NCBI GenBank assembly: GCA_017470935.1 | Contig: JAFUXG010000035.1 | Span: 16,466-80,465, forward strand | Source: Lachnospiraceae bacterium | Lineage (GTDB): Bacteria; Bacillota; Clostridia; Lachnospirales; Lachnospiraceae | Length of the DNA stretch: 64,000 nucleotides | Direction: 5' to 3' | Shown here: piece by piece, positions 15,833-24,657 of the stretch | How the letters are laid out: every line of letters begins with the position of its first letter | Position numbering within the stretch: the stretch's first letter is position 1 | The notes under the pieces: model-generated | Databases searched by the model: none | What the model saw: the letters and a program-made list of their open reading frames with translations, nothing else | Told to the model about the DNA's origin: nothing | Translations under genes and position numbers: made by a program

Positions 15833-16750
15833 ATCCTGCACATCCTGTACCTTGTGCATATAATACTCCTCGAGATTGACTTCATTTCTTGCAAGCTCTA
15901 TAGGTATTACTCCGCCGTCATAAAGCGCCCTTGATATATCCCTTATCTCATCAAGCCCGTCAAATATCCTTATGCTGCCATCCTCCAATACCTCCAGCCT
16001 GTTAAGCTTACAGGTATTGGTCAGTATTGCAGCCGCCTTCTCATTATCATCTGTGTTGATGTGATAATATTCGCTGCATTCCTCCTTAAGCTCATCAGCG
16101 GTGAGCATTCCCTTGATCTGACCGCCATTTATAAAAATGTAATCCGTACACAGAAGTGACAGCTCGCTTAGAATATGCGATGAAATAACTATTGTAATAT
16201 TCTGATCCTTATTGAGACTTCTGAAAAGCTCCCTTATCTCCACGATACCCTCCGGATCCAGTCCGTTAATGGGCTCATCAAGCACCATAAGCTCCGGCTT
16301 CCCAAGAAGCGCATTGGCGATGCCAAGCCTCTGTCTCATGCCGAGAGAGAAATTCCTGACCTCCTTCTTCCCTGTATCGGTAAGCCTTACTATCTCTAGC
16401 ACCTCGTCAATTCTGCCCTTATCAGGAATTCCCTTTTGAAGACGCTGCTTCTCAAGGTTCTCTCTCGCCGTCATTTTCTCCTTCATGTAAGGAGTCTCGA
16501 TCATGAAGCTCATCCTGCTTCTTGCATGGTTAAGTCCCTTCTCATCTGTCTCCCCATAAAGGGAAAGCTCCCCTGATGTGGGAAGAATAAGCCCTCCCAT
16601 GGTCTTCATAATGGTGGTCTTTCCTGCACCGTTAGGCCCAATAAGTCCCACGATCTGTCCCTGTTTGATATTAAATGAGACATTATCAAGTGCCTTCTGC
16701 TTGCCGTACTGCTTTGTAAGCTTCTTAACCTCTACTATTACTTCTGACAT
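15821..16750 (-). CDS. ABC transporter ATP-binding protein (BcrA-like)
   Basis: 309 residues. Walker A GPNGAGKTT near residue 37, Q-loop region MSFMIETPYM, signature NFSLGMRQRLGIA, Walker B LMVLDEPINGLDP and switch histidine SSHILSEL are all intact. A C-terminal ~80-residue extension (DDNEKAAAILTNTC...) is typical of BcrA/NatA-type exporter ATPases. GGGAGG precedes the ATG. It powers the two permeases downstream. The response regulator/kinase pair at 18.6-20.5 kb on the same strand probably controls this exporter, as in antimicrobial-peptide resistance modules. Confidence 0.88.
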   Translation of the reverse strand: MSEVIVEVKKLTKQYGKQKALDNVSFNIKQGQIVGLIGPNGAGKTTIMKTMGGLILPTSGELSLYGETDEKGLNHARSRMSFMIETPYMKEKMTARENLEKQRLQKGIPDKGRIDEVLEIVRLTDTGKKEVRNFSLGMRQRLGIANALLGKPELMVLDEPINGLDPEGIVEIRELFRSLNKDQNITIVISSHILSELSLLCTDYIFINGGQIKGMLTADELKEECSEYYHINTDDNEKAAAILTNTCKLNRLEVLEDGSIRIFDGLDEIRDISRALYDGGVIPIELARNEVNLEEYYMHKVQDVQDGTK

Positions 16751-16876
16751 GGCTTCCTCCCTGATTATTGATGCTTTAATTAATCTGCTCTATATCTGAA
16801 ATGCGTATATACATTTCTTAAGTTACCTACACTATAAAATCAAATATTAAAGAATTTCTTAAATTTTTATATTTAA

Positions 16877-16955
16877 AAGACCACCCTGCTACTTTAATGA
16901 TATGACACCTCCCAAATAGGCAGGGAGCATATCATAACATGTGCCGGGTGGTCTT
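16877..16955 (-). terminator. Long nested hairpin downstream of the AAA/DUF234 gene
   Basis: Outer arms AAGACCACCC/GGGTGGTCTT (16877-16886, 16946-16955) enclose ATGATATG/CATATCAT and CTCCC/GGGAG. On the minus strand it is followed by TTTTAAAT, so it can end the ATPase transcript. At 79 bp it is larger than an ordinary terminator. Confidence 0.65.
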
Positions 16956-16974
16956 ATCATTCACATTAGGCAAG

Positions 16975-18411
16975 TCAATCGAACAGCTCCTCCATCGTAA
17001 TGACATTATCAAATGACCATTTATACTCATTATCCTTAATCCCATAGGTCGTTACAAGAGTATTATGAATAACACTCTTCTTCGGAAGCTTCTCATAAAG
17101 AATTGTCTGTCGGTTTCTAAGCAGCTTGTCATATGCTTTATCAACCTCGAACTCATCGCTATAGAATTTCATTTCACACATATTGGCCACATTATCCTTG
17201 CGTAAAATAAGCATATCTATCTGTGTTCCGCTCTCACCATCATTCATCTTGGTCCACGCTGATTCTGTTGAACTGATTCCACTAATTCCAAGAGCCTTTT
17301 TAATCTCCGGTATATGATTAAAGCATACATTTTCAAAAGCATAGCCTCTCCATGACACTATGGACTGCGAATCAATATTCTGCTGCCAGAAACCGTCAAT
17401 CATTGAGTTTTTATTCCAGACGAACTTGAGATAAAAAATACAAAATGGATCAACCAGCTTATAATGTGCTTCTCTTTTAGCACATCCAAAGGGTATATAT
17501 TTGATCACAAAATCGCTGGCTATCAGCGCAGTCAAGCTCTTTGAGAGACTGCCGCCATCCGGGTATCCAGACTCGCCAATTATCTCTTTCCTCGTATATC
17601 CCTTGCTTCTCTTACTCAGTACCTTAACAATCCCCTTGGTCATTTCAGGATTTGAGAAAACAGATGAGAATAGCCTGTCATACTCAAGAGACAGCTTTGC
17701 TCCCTTTGTAAAAAACAGTTCATCAACGTTTTGAGCAAGGCTTTTTCCCCTTATAAAGTAATTCATGTAAAACGGAATACCACCAAAGATCATATAGCTC
17801 TGTACAATATCATATCTGGAAAAGGAAATCCCTCTTTCTTTTAATAGCATTTCGCATTCTTTAAGTGAAAATGGAGAAAGCTTTATCTCATGTGTAACCC
17901 GTCCATATAATCCACCATGATTGTTGATCAGCTTATTTTCCATCCATGAATTGGCACTTCCCGATATGATCACCATTACATTTCTGTGACACGCCCAGCT
18001 ATTCCAAAAGGCTTCAAATCCTGTGATAAATCCCGACTTAGGAGTATCCATCCACGGCAGTTCATCCAAGAATATCAGTTGTCTTGAGCCATCATCAATA
18101 CTCTGCAGATGCATCTCTAACATAAAAAACGCTTCAAGCCAGTCCTTCGGACAATGATCCTTCTTCATTCCCTGTGCTATAAGTGAATAATAAAATGCCT
18201 GCAGTTGTTTTTTCAATGGCTGTCCGTTATATTGTTCATCTTCTTTTATCGGAGAAAGACCCGCATGTCTAAATGTTATTATGTCTTTAAAGGTTTCATC
18301 CACAAGATAGGTTTTCCCAACACGGCGCCTTCCGTATATCGCAACAAGCTCAGCGTTGTCTCTGTCGTATAATTCAAGTAGTTCTGTGGTTTCTTTTTTT
18401 CTGCCAACCAT
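16975..18411 (-). CDS. AAA ATPase with DUF234-type nuclease-like C-terminus
   Basis: 478 residues from the ATG at 18411 (GGGGGT six bases upstream). Walker A GRRRVGKT near residues 29-36 and Walker B LIFLDELPWMD. A winged-helix region lies near 260-320 (GYTRKEIIGESGYPDGGSLSKSLTAL), and the C-terminus (QIDMLILRKDNVANMCEMKFY) has the D...E-x-K pattern of a PD-(D/E)XK fold. This is the archaeal-type ATPase/DUF234 family. A paralogue is at 43114-44559. It interrupts the regulator-exporter module and has its own promoter within an inverted repeat. Function unknown; a DNA-related or toxin-like accessory role is possible. Confidence 0.8.
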   Translation of the reverse strand: MVGRKKETTELLELYDRDNAELVAIYGRRRVGKTYLVDETFKDIITFRHAGLSPIKEDEQYNGQPLKKQLQAFYYSLIAQGMKKDHCPKDWLEAFFMLEMHLQSIDDGSRQLIFLDELPWMDTPKSGFITGFEAFWNSWACHRNVMVIISGSANSWMENKLINNHGGLYGRVTHEIKLSPFSLKECEMLLKERGISFSRYDIVQSYMIFGGIPFYMNYFIRGKSLAQNVDELFFTKGAKLSLEYDRLFSSVFSNPEMTKGIVKVLSKRSKGYTRKEIIGESGYPDGGSLSKSLTALIASDFVIKYIPFGCAKREAHYKLVDPFCIFYLKFVWNKNSMIDGFWQQNIDSQSIVSWRGYAFENVCFNHIPEIKKALGISGISSTESAWTKMNDGESGTQIDMLILRKDNVANMCEMKFYSDEFEVDKAYDKLLRNRQTILYEKLPKKSVIHNTLVTTYGIKDNEYKWSFDNVITMEELFD

Positions 18412-18473
18412 ATCGATACCCCCGCACACAGTATTCAAACACAATAATGTAATAAGAAAAATTTATTAAATTT

Positions 18474-18537
18474 ATTATATTATACGGGATAATCAGCTGT
18501 CAATCATGATTTTTACCTCATTCCAGCTGATTATCCC
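18474..18537 (-). promoter_or_regulatory. Promoter embedded in a 14-bp inverted repeat
   Basis: On the minus strand TTGACA and TATAAT are 18 bases apart (18503-18498, 18479-18474). A perfect inverted repeat, GGGATAATCAGCTG (18486-18499) with CAGCTGATTATCCC (18524-18537), places one arm between -35 and -10 and overlaps the -35. This is what a repressor operator would look like for the ATPase gene at 16975-18411. Confidence 0.6.
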
Positions 18538-18630
18538 CCATTTTTATACTGATAACGAGCTGAAAAATAACATAAAATAACAAAAGCATATTTATTCCCT
18601 TACATTTTTATAATTTATCTTGTGCAAAAA

Positions 18631-19581
18631 TCATTTTTCAAAGCTCATACTAATTACCAGCATATCCTCCTTGATTTCCGCCGCCACCTGTGCCCCCTGC
18701 TTGTCTGCCAGAAGCTTCACTATATAAAGACCAAGTCCTGCGCCGCCGGAAGGGCGCGCCTTGTCACCACGATATGTCCTATCAAACAGCTGCGCCACAT
18801 CAAATGTGCTGTCTGCCGCAATATTGTTGGAAAACACTATGCTGACCCGGTAGTCTTTATCATTCATATCTGACGTTATATGAACCTTCTCCTGATCAAA
18901 CACCGGAGTGCATCGGAGTGCAACCTCAAACTCATCCTCAGCATACTTGAGCACATTGTTAAGAAGGTTATTGCACATCCTTCTAAGGAGCATTTCATCC
19001 GCTTTGATAAATATGCTCTTTTCCGGCAGATCTATCTTAGGAGTAAGTCCCCGATCCCTTATTACTGCCTCATTGTCTATAACGAACTGCATAAGAAATG
19101 CCGTGGCATCAATACGTTTCAAATCCACCGCTTCTGCATCACTTTCAAGCACAGACATCTCAAAGAAATCATCCACCATCTCCCGAAGGCTGTCTGTACG
19201 TTCCATGCTGATACGCAGATACTCCCTTCCCCGTTCTGACAAGGTCTCCTCCCTCTCTAACATCTGGAGATTGCCCTTCACCACTGTAAGGGGTGTCCTC
19301 AGATCATGGGCAATGTCAGAGATGGACTGTTTCAGATTATTCTTATTCTGTTCCGCCTCCAGCTTCATGGCCTTCTGATGATCCAGATTCCTGTTGATCT
19401 CTGCCGCCAGCTCATTTACATCCTTATCAAATAAGGCTATCTTCAATTGTCTGTTATAAGATGTTCTTCTTGTCTCCTTAAGCTCTGTCTTAATACCCCT
19501 TGCCTGTCTTCTCATGGCATAAATGTAGACAAGAAGTATAATACATATAATTACAAGGACAATGCACACAATTATTATCAT
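18631..19581 (-). CDS. Sensor histidine kinase (HisKA/HATPase_c)
   Basis: 316 residues. One N-terminal transmembrane segment, no extracellular sensor domain, H box SDIAHDLRTPL with the phosphoacceptor histidine near residue 92, N box NNLLNNVLKYA, G box GGAGLGLYIV. RBS GAGGAAAGAG. It lies 119 bp downstream of its OmpR-family regulator. Short kinases without a sensor domain often take their input from a partner ABC transporter, which fits the exporter genes further downstream. Confidence 0.88.
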   Translation of the reverse strand: MIIIVCIVLVIICIILLVYIYAMRRQARGIKTELKETRRTSYNRQLKIALFDKDVNELAAEINRNLDHQKAMKLEAEQNKNNLKQSISDIAHDLRTPLTVVKGNLQMLEREETLSERGREYLRISMERTDSLREMVDDFFEMSVLESDAEAVDLKRIDATAFLMQFVIDNEAVIRDRGLTPKIDLPEKSIFIKADEMLLRRMCNNLLNNVLKYAEDEFEVALRCTPVFDQEKVHITSDMNDKDYRVSIVFSNNIAADSTFDVAQLFDRTYRGDKARPSGGAGLGLYIVKLLADKQGAQVAAEIKEDMLVISMSFEK

Positions 19582-19700
19582 ATCACTCTTTCCTCATCTA
19601 CATACATTTCCGTTCCCGCTGGCAATTCTATCTCTCTTACTATTCTTGTTAATTCTGTAACATAATCAATATCATATATTTCCAAATATTCATGATCACT

Positions 19701-20516
19701 TCACATATCCCTTTCTTTCAATCGGTACCCAATACCCCACACCGTCTCTATATAATCATTTCCTGTCTGTTTTTTCAGCTTGCTCCTTAGATTGCTCATA
19801 TGCACATTGATGGTGTTGTCCTCGTAATAATAGGTATCATTCCACACCGTTTCATACAGGTTCACCTTGGTAAAGGTCTTAGTTGGGTATTGAAGAAACA
19901 GCTGCAGAAGTGCCAGCTCCTTGGCAGTAAGTGTCAGATTCCTGTCCTCATATGCAGCCCTGTTCTCATCAACATATATCACGAGCTTTCCGTCGGCCGA
20001 AGTAATCTTGACCGCAGTCAAATTATTGCCAGAACCACCACCTGAAGCTGCACCTTGTATACTGCCAGCTAATCCATTGTAGTCCTTTGTGTTTCCACTA
20101 ATCATCCCCTTAGATACACCTGCTGGCACTCCGTTATCCCCTGCCCCCGGTGCCCCGGTTCTTCTCAATACCACTTCTATCCTTACTAATACCTCATCAA
20201 GATCAAAGGGCTTAATAATATAATCATCTGCCCCGACCCTAAGCACCTCCAGCCTTGTCTCCATCATGGATTTTGCAGACAGAACAATAACAGGAGTATT
20301 AGAATACTCTCGAAGCTCCCTGATCAGATCATCTCCGCTTCTAAAGGGCAGCATAAGATCCATTAGTATAAGAGAGAACTGCTCCTCCCTCATGATCTTA
20401 CCTGCGCTGCTCCCGTCAGATGCGGTAACTATCTCGTATCCATTTTCATTTAGAAAGTCCGACAACAGAGCTCGTATCTCCCTGTCATCCTCCACTATCA
20501 AAATCCTGTCTGCCAT
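19701..20516 (-). CDS. OmpR/PhoB-family response regulator with long Gly-rich linker
   Basis: 271 residues. Receiver domain with the phosphoacceptor Asp in LILMDLMLPF and conserved Lys in IIKPFDLDE; C-terminal winged helix (KELALLQLFLQYPTKTFTK, VHMSNLRSKLKK, ETVWGIGYRLK). Between them is an unusually long Gly/Ser/Ala-rich linker, roughly residues 122-170 against 10-20 in typical members. It probably pairs with the kinase immediately downstream and regulates the ABC exporter genes. Confidence 0.88.
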   Translation of the reverse strand: MADRILIVEDDREIRALLSDFLNENGYEIVTASDGSSAGKIMREEQFSLILMDLMLPFRSGDDLIRELREYSNTPVIVLSAKSMMETRLEVLRVGADDYIIKPFDLDEVLVRIEVVLRRTGAPGAGDNGVPAGVSKGMISGNTKDYNGLAGSIQGAASGGGSGNNLTAVKITSADGKLVIYVDENRAAYEDRNLTLTAKELALLQLFLQYPTKTFTKVNLYETVWNDTYYYEDNTINVHMSNLRSKLKKQTGNDYIETVWGIGYRLKERDM

Positions 20517-20674
20517 TTCCCCATATCCCGTTTACTTATTCGATTAATGATTATAAAAAAATATGTCATTAATTATTAATAATACATAACCAAAATGATC
20601 TTGTGCTTATCATACAAGACTATATCTTTTCAATTACAATGTCAACTTTTTTACCCGCACAAGCCATATCATCT

Positions 20675-20703
20675 TTGACACTGAGGGATACAGGTATTAT
20701 AAT
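20675..20703 (+). promoter_or_regulatory. Consensus sigma-A promoter
   Basis: TTGACA, 17 bases, TATAAT: a perfect consensus match, 35 bases upstream of the ATG at 20738. Confidence 0.85.
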
Positions 20704-20737
20704 ACTTGATAATACTATAATATTAAGGGGGAAAACC

Positions 20738-21925
20738 ATGAACGATACATACAATCCGTTTGTCCAGATAGCTAAAGCCTATGAGGGCTTTGTACATTCT
20801 GATGTATACTACAAGCTGCGCCGCCAGTCAACCAAGAGCAAGATACTTTGCGCTATTATAGTGACTATCCTTGTGAACCTCATTTCCTTTGGTATCAGAA
20901 CGGCAAAGCTTGTAACCAACAAAAATCTTGCTGACACACTGAATGAAATGCCAGATTTCTCTTATGATGATGGTATTCTATCCCTTGACCAGAAGTATGA
21001 AAGTGCCACCTCTGACACCTACATTTCCATCGATACTGACGTGTCCTATTACTATAGTGGTACAGGCGGTGATGGCTATATTGATCCTGTAGATGTTGCA
21101 CCTCTCATAAGCAAGCTTAATCAGACTGGCAGCAGCATCCAGCAGGCTATGTTCGTCAGCCAGTCCAATTTCCTTATGGTCAATTACCTGACGGGACAGG
21201 TTCAGCAGATGAAATTCTCTGAGCTTTCCCAGATATTTAATATTAGATCCTTTTCAAAAGCAACAATACAGTCAGGCTACAAGGGCTTTATTGCTAAATG
21301 GGGCATCATCCTCGGCCTTTTGTATCTGCCTGTGAGGTTTGCACTGTTATTCCTGGTGGCACTTATTTTCACCCTTTTGGCACAGGTTGGCAAGTCCATT
21401 ACAAAATCAAATGATGATTTCAACACCATATACTGGATTGCCTTCTATATAAACATTGCCTTTGTCATCATCAAGGTGCTATTGACAAGCCTTCTTCCAA
21501 TTGGCGGCAGCATGCTCAACACCCTGTTCTTTGCACTGTTTATATTCATTATTCTTAAGACCTTGAAGGCTGGAGATCCTGACGCCAAGAACGCTTATGA
21601 TGCTACCATGAGAACCATTTCATATCCCGGCATGACAGCTGCTGGCACATTCTCAGGCGGTAATGATGCCTCCTCAGGCAGCAACGATGCTTTATCGGGC
21701 AGTAATGATGCCTTCTCAGGCGGCAACGATGCTTTCTCGGGCAGTAACGATGCCTTCTCAGGCAGCAACGATGCTTTCTCGGGCAGTAACGATGCCTTCT
21801 CAGGTGGCAATGATGCTTTCTCAAGCGGCAGTAACAGTTCTTTTGGAAGTGACACACCAAAACAGACTGTTGGCACAGTTATAGAGGATGATTTTGAAAG
21901 CTTTGAAAACAACAGTCCTTTATAA
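20738..21925 (+). CDS. Membrane protein with Ser-Gly-Asn-Asp repeat tail
   Basis: 395 residues; start ATG at 20738 after AAGGGGGAAAA. One hydrophobic segment near residue 50, then an extracytoplasmic-looking ~130-residue domain (YDDGILSLDQKYESATSDTY, DTDVSYYYSG), then three hydrophobic segments (~190-290). The tail is about eight heptads of SG(S/G)NDAF followed by an acidic end (VIEDDFESFENN). The central organisation resembles DUF1189-like membrane proteins, but I cannot assign it firmly. It has a consensus promoter, so expression may be high. Confidence 0.65.
   Translation: MNDTYNPFVQIAKAYEGFVHSDVYYKLRRQSTKSKILCAIIVTILVNLISFGIRTAKLVTNKNLADTLNEMPDFSYDDGILSLDQKYESATSDTYISIDTDVSYYYSGTGGDGYIDPVDVAPLISKLNQTGSSIQQAMFVSQSNFLMVNYLTGQVQQMKFSELSQIFNIRSFSKATIQSGYKGFIAKWGIILGLLYLPVRFALLFLVALIFTLLAQVGKSITKSNDDFNTIYWIAFYINIAFVIIKVLLTSLLPIGGSMLNTLFFALFIFIILKTLKAGDPDAKNAYDATMRTISYPGMTAAGTFSGGNDASSGSNDALSGSNDAFSGGNDAFSGSNDAFSGSNDAFSGSNDAFSGGNDAFSSGSNSSFGSDTPKQTVGTVIEDDFESFENNSPL
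21652..21834 (+). repeat. Intragenic 21/42-bp tandem repeat
   Basis: Heptad-encoding units alternate between two synonymous spellings (TCAGGC and TCGGGC; GATGCC and GATGCT), giving a higher-order 42-bp period. This suggests expansion by duplication of two-unit blocks. Confidence 0.85.
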
Positions 21926-22083
21926 ATATATTGGAACCTTTCATAGAATTTATGCATCATACTTATGGAGCCTTGCAGGCTAATCCTTCTAAAATACATA
22001 TTACTACGAAGCCAAGTATTGAGGGCTGCTTACAAGGCAATATTTTTTACATGATTCATTTAATCAAAGAAAGGAGATTCATT

Positions 22084-22851
22084 ATGAAACTAACCAAAAA
22101 AATGAAACTGACCATGGCAGGACTGCTTTCCTTGAGCCTGCTTGCCTCCATTGCACTGCCGATCAATGTTAATGCCGAGAGCACCGAAACCATTAATGTT
22201 GTCACCACCTTAACAGGTGATAATGACTACTCAGAAACCTATACCTACGACAGCAATGGTCTGATCACAAAGAAGGCTAACTCTTATGACGTAGTCAGCA
22301 AGTATACCTACAAGAAGGGCCTTCTTACAAAGATGACCACAAAGTCATCCGGCTATACTGATAAATACACCTACAAGTATGACAAGAAAAACCGCGTGAT
22401 CAAAATGTCAGGCAAAAGCTCTGACGGCTTCAAGACTACAAGTACCTACAAATATGGCAAGAAAAACCGCGTAGCAAAACAGGTTTACAAGGAGTCAGGT
22501 CCTGAGGCAATTGGAACGCCCCTTAACTACACCTACACCTATAACAAGAATGGTTATATTACAAAGGAAAAGCACAGCGGCTTCGACAAGAATTCAGTAA
22601 GCTATGCCTATGACGCCAACGGCAACATGACAAAGTCGAAGGACAAGAATACAGCCATAACCGTCGAAAACACATACGAGGATGGTAAGCTGGTCTCTCA
22701 AAAGATCACAACCAAGGCATATGGCGAGGTGACTACATCAACCAAAACATATACATACCAGGAGGTTACTGTTCCTAAGAAGTATGTTAATACGGTAAAG
22801 GCTCAGCAACGGGCAATACTTAATACCAGCATACCACGATTTGTATATTAA
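22084..22851 (+). CDS. Secreted YD-repeat-like protein
   Basis: 255 residues from the ATG at 22084 (AAAGGAG upstream). A signal peptide is clear: MKLTKKMKL, hydrophobic core LLSLSLLASIALPI, cleavage near VNAES. The mature part is made of Tyr-rich beta repeats of the type YTYDSNGLITKKA, YKYDKKNRVIKM, YAYDANGNMTKS, resembling RHS/YD repeats or DUF4595-like domains. There is no cell-wall anchor. A small secreted beta-solenoid-like protein of unknown role; it may be cotranscribed with the upstream gene. Confidence 0.75.
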   Translation: MKLTKKMKLTMAGLLSLSLLASIALPINVNAESTETINVVTTLTGDNDYSETYTYDSNGLITKKANSYDVVSKYTYKKGLLTKMTTKSSGYTDKYTYKYDKKNRVIKMSGKSSDGFKTTSTYKYGKKNRVAKQVYKESGPEAIGTPLNYTYTYNKNGYITKEKHSGFDKNSVSYAYDANGNMTKSKDKNTAITVENTYEDGKLVSQKITTKAYGEVTTSTKTYTYQEVTVPKKYVNTVKAQQRAILNTSIPRFVY

Positions 22852-22946
22852 TAACCTACTGTCAGGCAATTACCAGGCTAATGCCAACACTTTATTTGTT
22901 ATGAATATATAATATCAAATTAACATTAAATGGAGGAAGTAATAAG

Positions 22947-23480
22947 ATGGAACCGATCAAGAGACTGAAAAGAGAACTGCGGGCACAGGGCACAGTAATC
23001 GGATTATACAAGGATACTGTAGAAATAAATGGTACCACTGCCGAATGGGACTACATCCATCATGACGGAGCTGCCTGCGTTGTGGCAGTTAATAACAATG
23101 GCAAGCTTTTGATGGTCAGGCAGTATAGAAACGCTCTTGACCGGTTCACCTTAGAGCTTCCTGCCGGAAAGCTGGACTCACCGGATGAGCCTACTATAGA
23201 ATGTGCAACAAGAGAATTAGAGGAAGAGACCGGATACAAGGCAGGCAGCATGGAATATCTTCTCACAGTCAACACAACAGTTGCCTTCTGCAATGAAAGG
23301 GTGGATGTATATCTTGCCACAGATCTGGAAAAGACCGCACAGCACCTTGATCCCGAGGAAGAGATCAACGTTGAGGAGTGGGATATAGAGGATCTGAAAA
23401 AGCTCATTTACGAGGGTAAGATGACAGACGGGAAAACCATAGCTGGTATTATGACGTACGCTGCAAAGAAGCTTAGTTAA
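22947..23480 (+). CDS. NUDIX hydrolase, ADP-ribose pyrophosphatase-like
   Basis: 177 residues; GGAGGAAG precedes the ATG. The Nudix box is present (GKLDSPDEPTIECATRELEEETGY) with REL-x-EE-x-G intact and one extra residue in the first spacing, as in several ADP-ribose pyrophosphatases. The upstream strand-rich dimerisation half (VVAVNNNGKLLMVRQYRNAL, LELPAG) also fits the NudF/ADPRase group. It would hydrolyse ADP-ribose or similar nucleoside diphosphate sugars in the cytoplasm. It converges with uppP across a 32-bp gap. Confidence 0.9.
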   Translation: MEPIKRLKRELRAQGTVIGLYKDTVEINGTTAEWDYIHHDGAACVVAVNNNGKLLMVRQYRNALDRFTLELPAGKLDSPDEPTIECATRELEEETGYKAGSMEYLLTVNTTVAFCNERVDVYLATDLEKTAQHLDPEEEINVEEWDIEDLKKLIYEGKMTDGKTIAGIMTYAAKKLS

Positions 23481-23512
23481 GGTTATTAAAGAGCTTCGCA
23501 ATTAAGCACATA

Positions 23513-24409
23513 TTACCGAATAAGGAAAAAGTAGAGAAGCACCAGTACACCAAGTGCGATCCTGTACCAGCCGAAAACCTTGAAATCATGCTTCTTAATG
23601 TAGCCCATAAGGAACTTGATGGCAAATATTGATACTGCGAAGGCAACAAGCATTCCAACCAAAAGAACAGCAAGCTCCGTTCCGGTAAATGATAACCCGA
23701 ACTTCAAAAGCTTCACAAGGCTTGCTCCAAACATTACCGGGATGGCCAGGAAAAATGTGAATTCCGCCGCAATCTCACGGGATGCTCCAATAAGAATTCC
23801 ACCGATTATGGTTGAGCCGGAGCGGGAGGTTCCGGGAATTAAGGAAAGCACCTGGAAAAGTCCAATAAGAATAGCATCCTTAAAGCCTAAGGCTTCGAGA
23901 CTTGTAATCTTAGGCCTTCTATTTTCATTATAATTCTCAATAACAATAAATATCACACCATATACAATAAGTGCTATGGCAACAACTGTGGCATTATAGA
24001 AATGCTCATCCATCCAGTCGTCAAGTGCCAGCCCGAAAACCGCTGCCGGAACACACGCCACTGCAATCTTAAGCCACAGCACGATCTTATCCATGTGGCA
24101 GTAGTTATTACAGAAGCTCTGAAAGCCCTTCATAAACCCACTCTCAGCCTCATGCACAAACCAGCTCTCCTTAGGGGCATTTTTCCTTGTGTGGAAGGGC
24201 CACAATTTATCCCAGAAGATAACCACAACAGCAAGTATGGCACCAAGCTGGATTACCACATCAAACATCTCCATAAATGCGTCACTCTGCTCTAAGTGGA
24301 CGAACTCATTTACAAGAATAAGATGTCCTGTGCTGCTGATAGGCAGCCACTCAGTAATCCCCTCAACAACTCCCAATAAAATTACCTTCAACCATTCTAT
24401 AAATGCCAT
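23513..24409 (-). CDS. uppP: Undecaprenyl-diphosphate phosphatase
   Basis: 298 residues, polytopic membrane protein. Signature motifs are present: [17 protein letters not shown] at the N-terminus (first catalytic motif with the glutamates and serines) and [11 protein letters not shown] (second motif with the essential arginine). It dephosphorylates undecaprenyl pyrophosphate to recycle the lipid carrier for peptidoglycan; loss or overexpression alters bacitracin sensitivity in other bacteria. AGAGGA precedes the ATG. The length is slightly above the usual 265-280 because of a cytoplasmic insert around residues 70-90. Confidence 0.95.
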   Translation of the reverse strand: MAFIEWLKVILLGVVEGITEWLPISSTGHLILVNEFVHLEQSDAFMEMFDVVIQLGAILAVVVIFWDKLWPFHTRKNAPKESWFVHEAESGFMKGFQSFCNNYCHMDKIVLWLKIAVACVPAAVFGLALDDWMDEHFYNATVVAIALIVYGVIFIVIENYNENRRPKITSLEALGFKDAILIGLFQVLSLIPGTSRSGSTIIGGILIGASREIAAEFTFFLAIPVMFGASLVKLLKFGLSFTGTELAVLLVGMLVAFAVSIFAIKFLMGYIKKHDFKVFGWYRIALGVLVLLYFFLIR

Positions 24410-24657
24410 TATGTTATCCTCTCATATTCGTATATCTGAGACGTTTGCAAAACTAATATGCACATGAACCTTGTACAGTTCCAACGCAGCATACGTTATA
24501 TATGAGCTTTGCAAATGTCTGTCGTGTATTCATTCTATGCAATATATACTGCCTGATATTCCAACATTAGCAGCAGTAATTATTTTGTATCCATGCAATA
24601 CTATCACATAAATACCAACTTTGCAAATTGTTCAAGCCAGGCTGCAGACATAGATTT

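Noticed and set aside
24438-24524. Inverted repeat GACGTTTGCAAA/TTTGCAAATGTC upstream of uppP
   Set aside because: Loop of about 60 bases and mismatched arms; no further support as a regulatory or terminator element.
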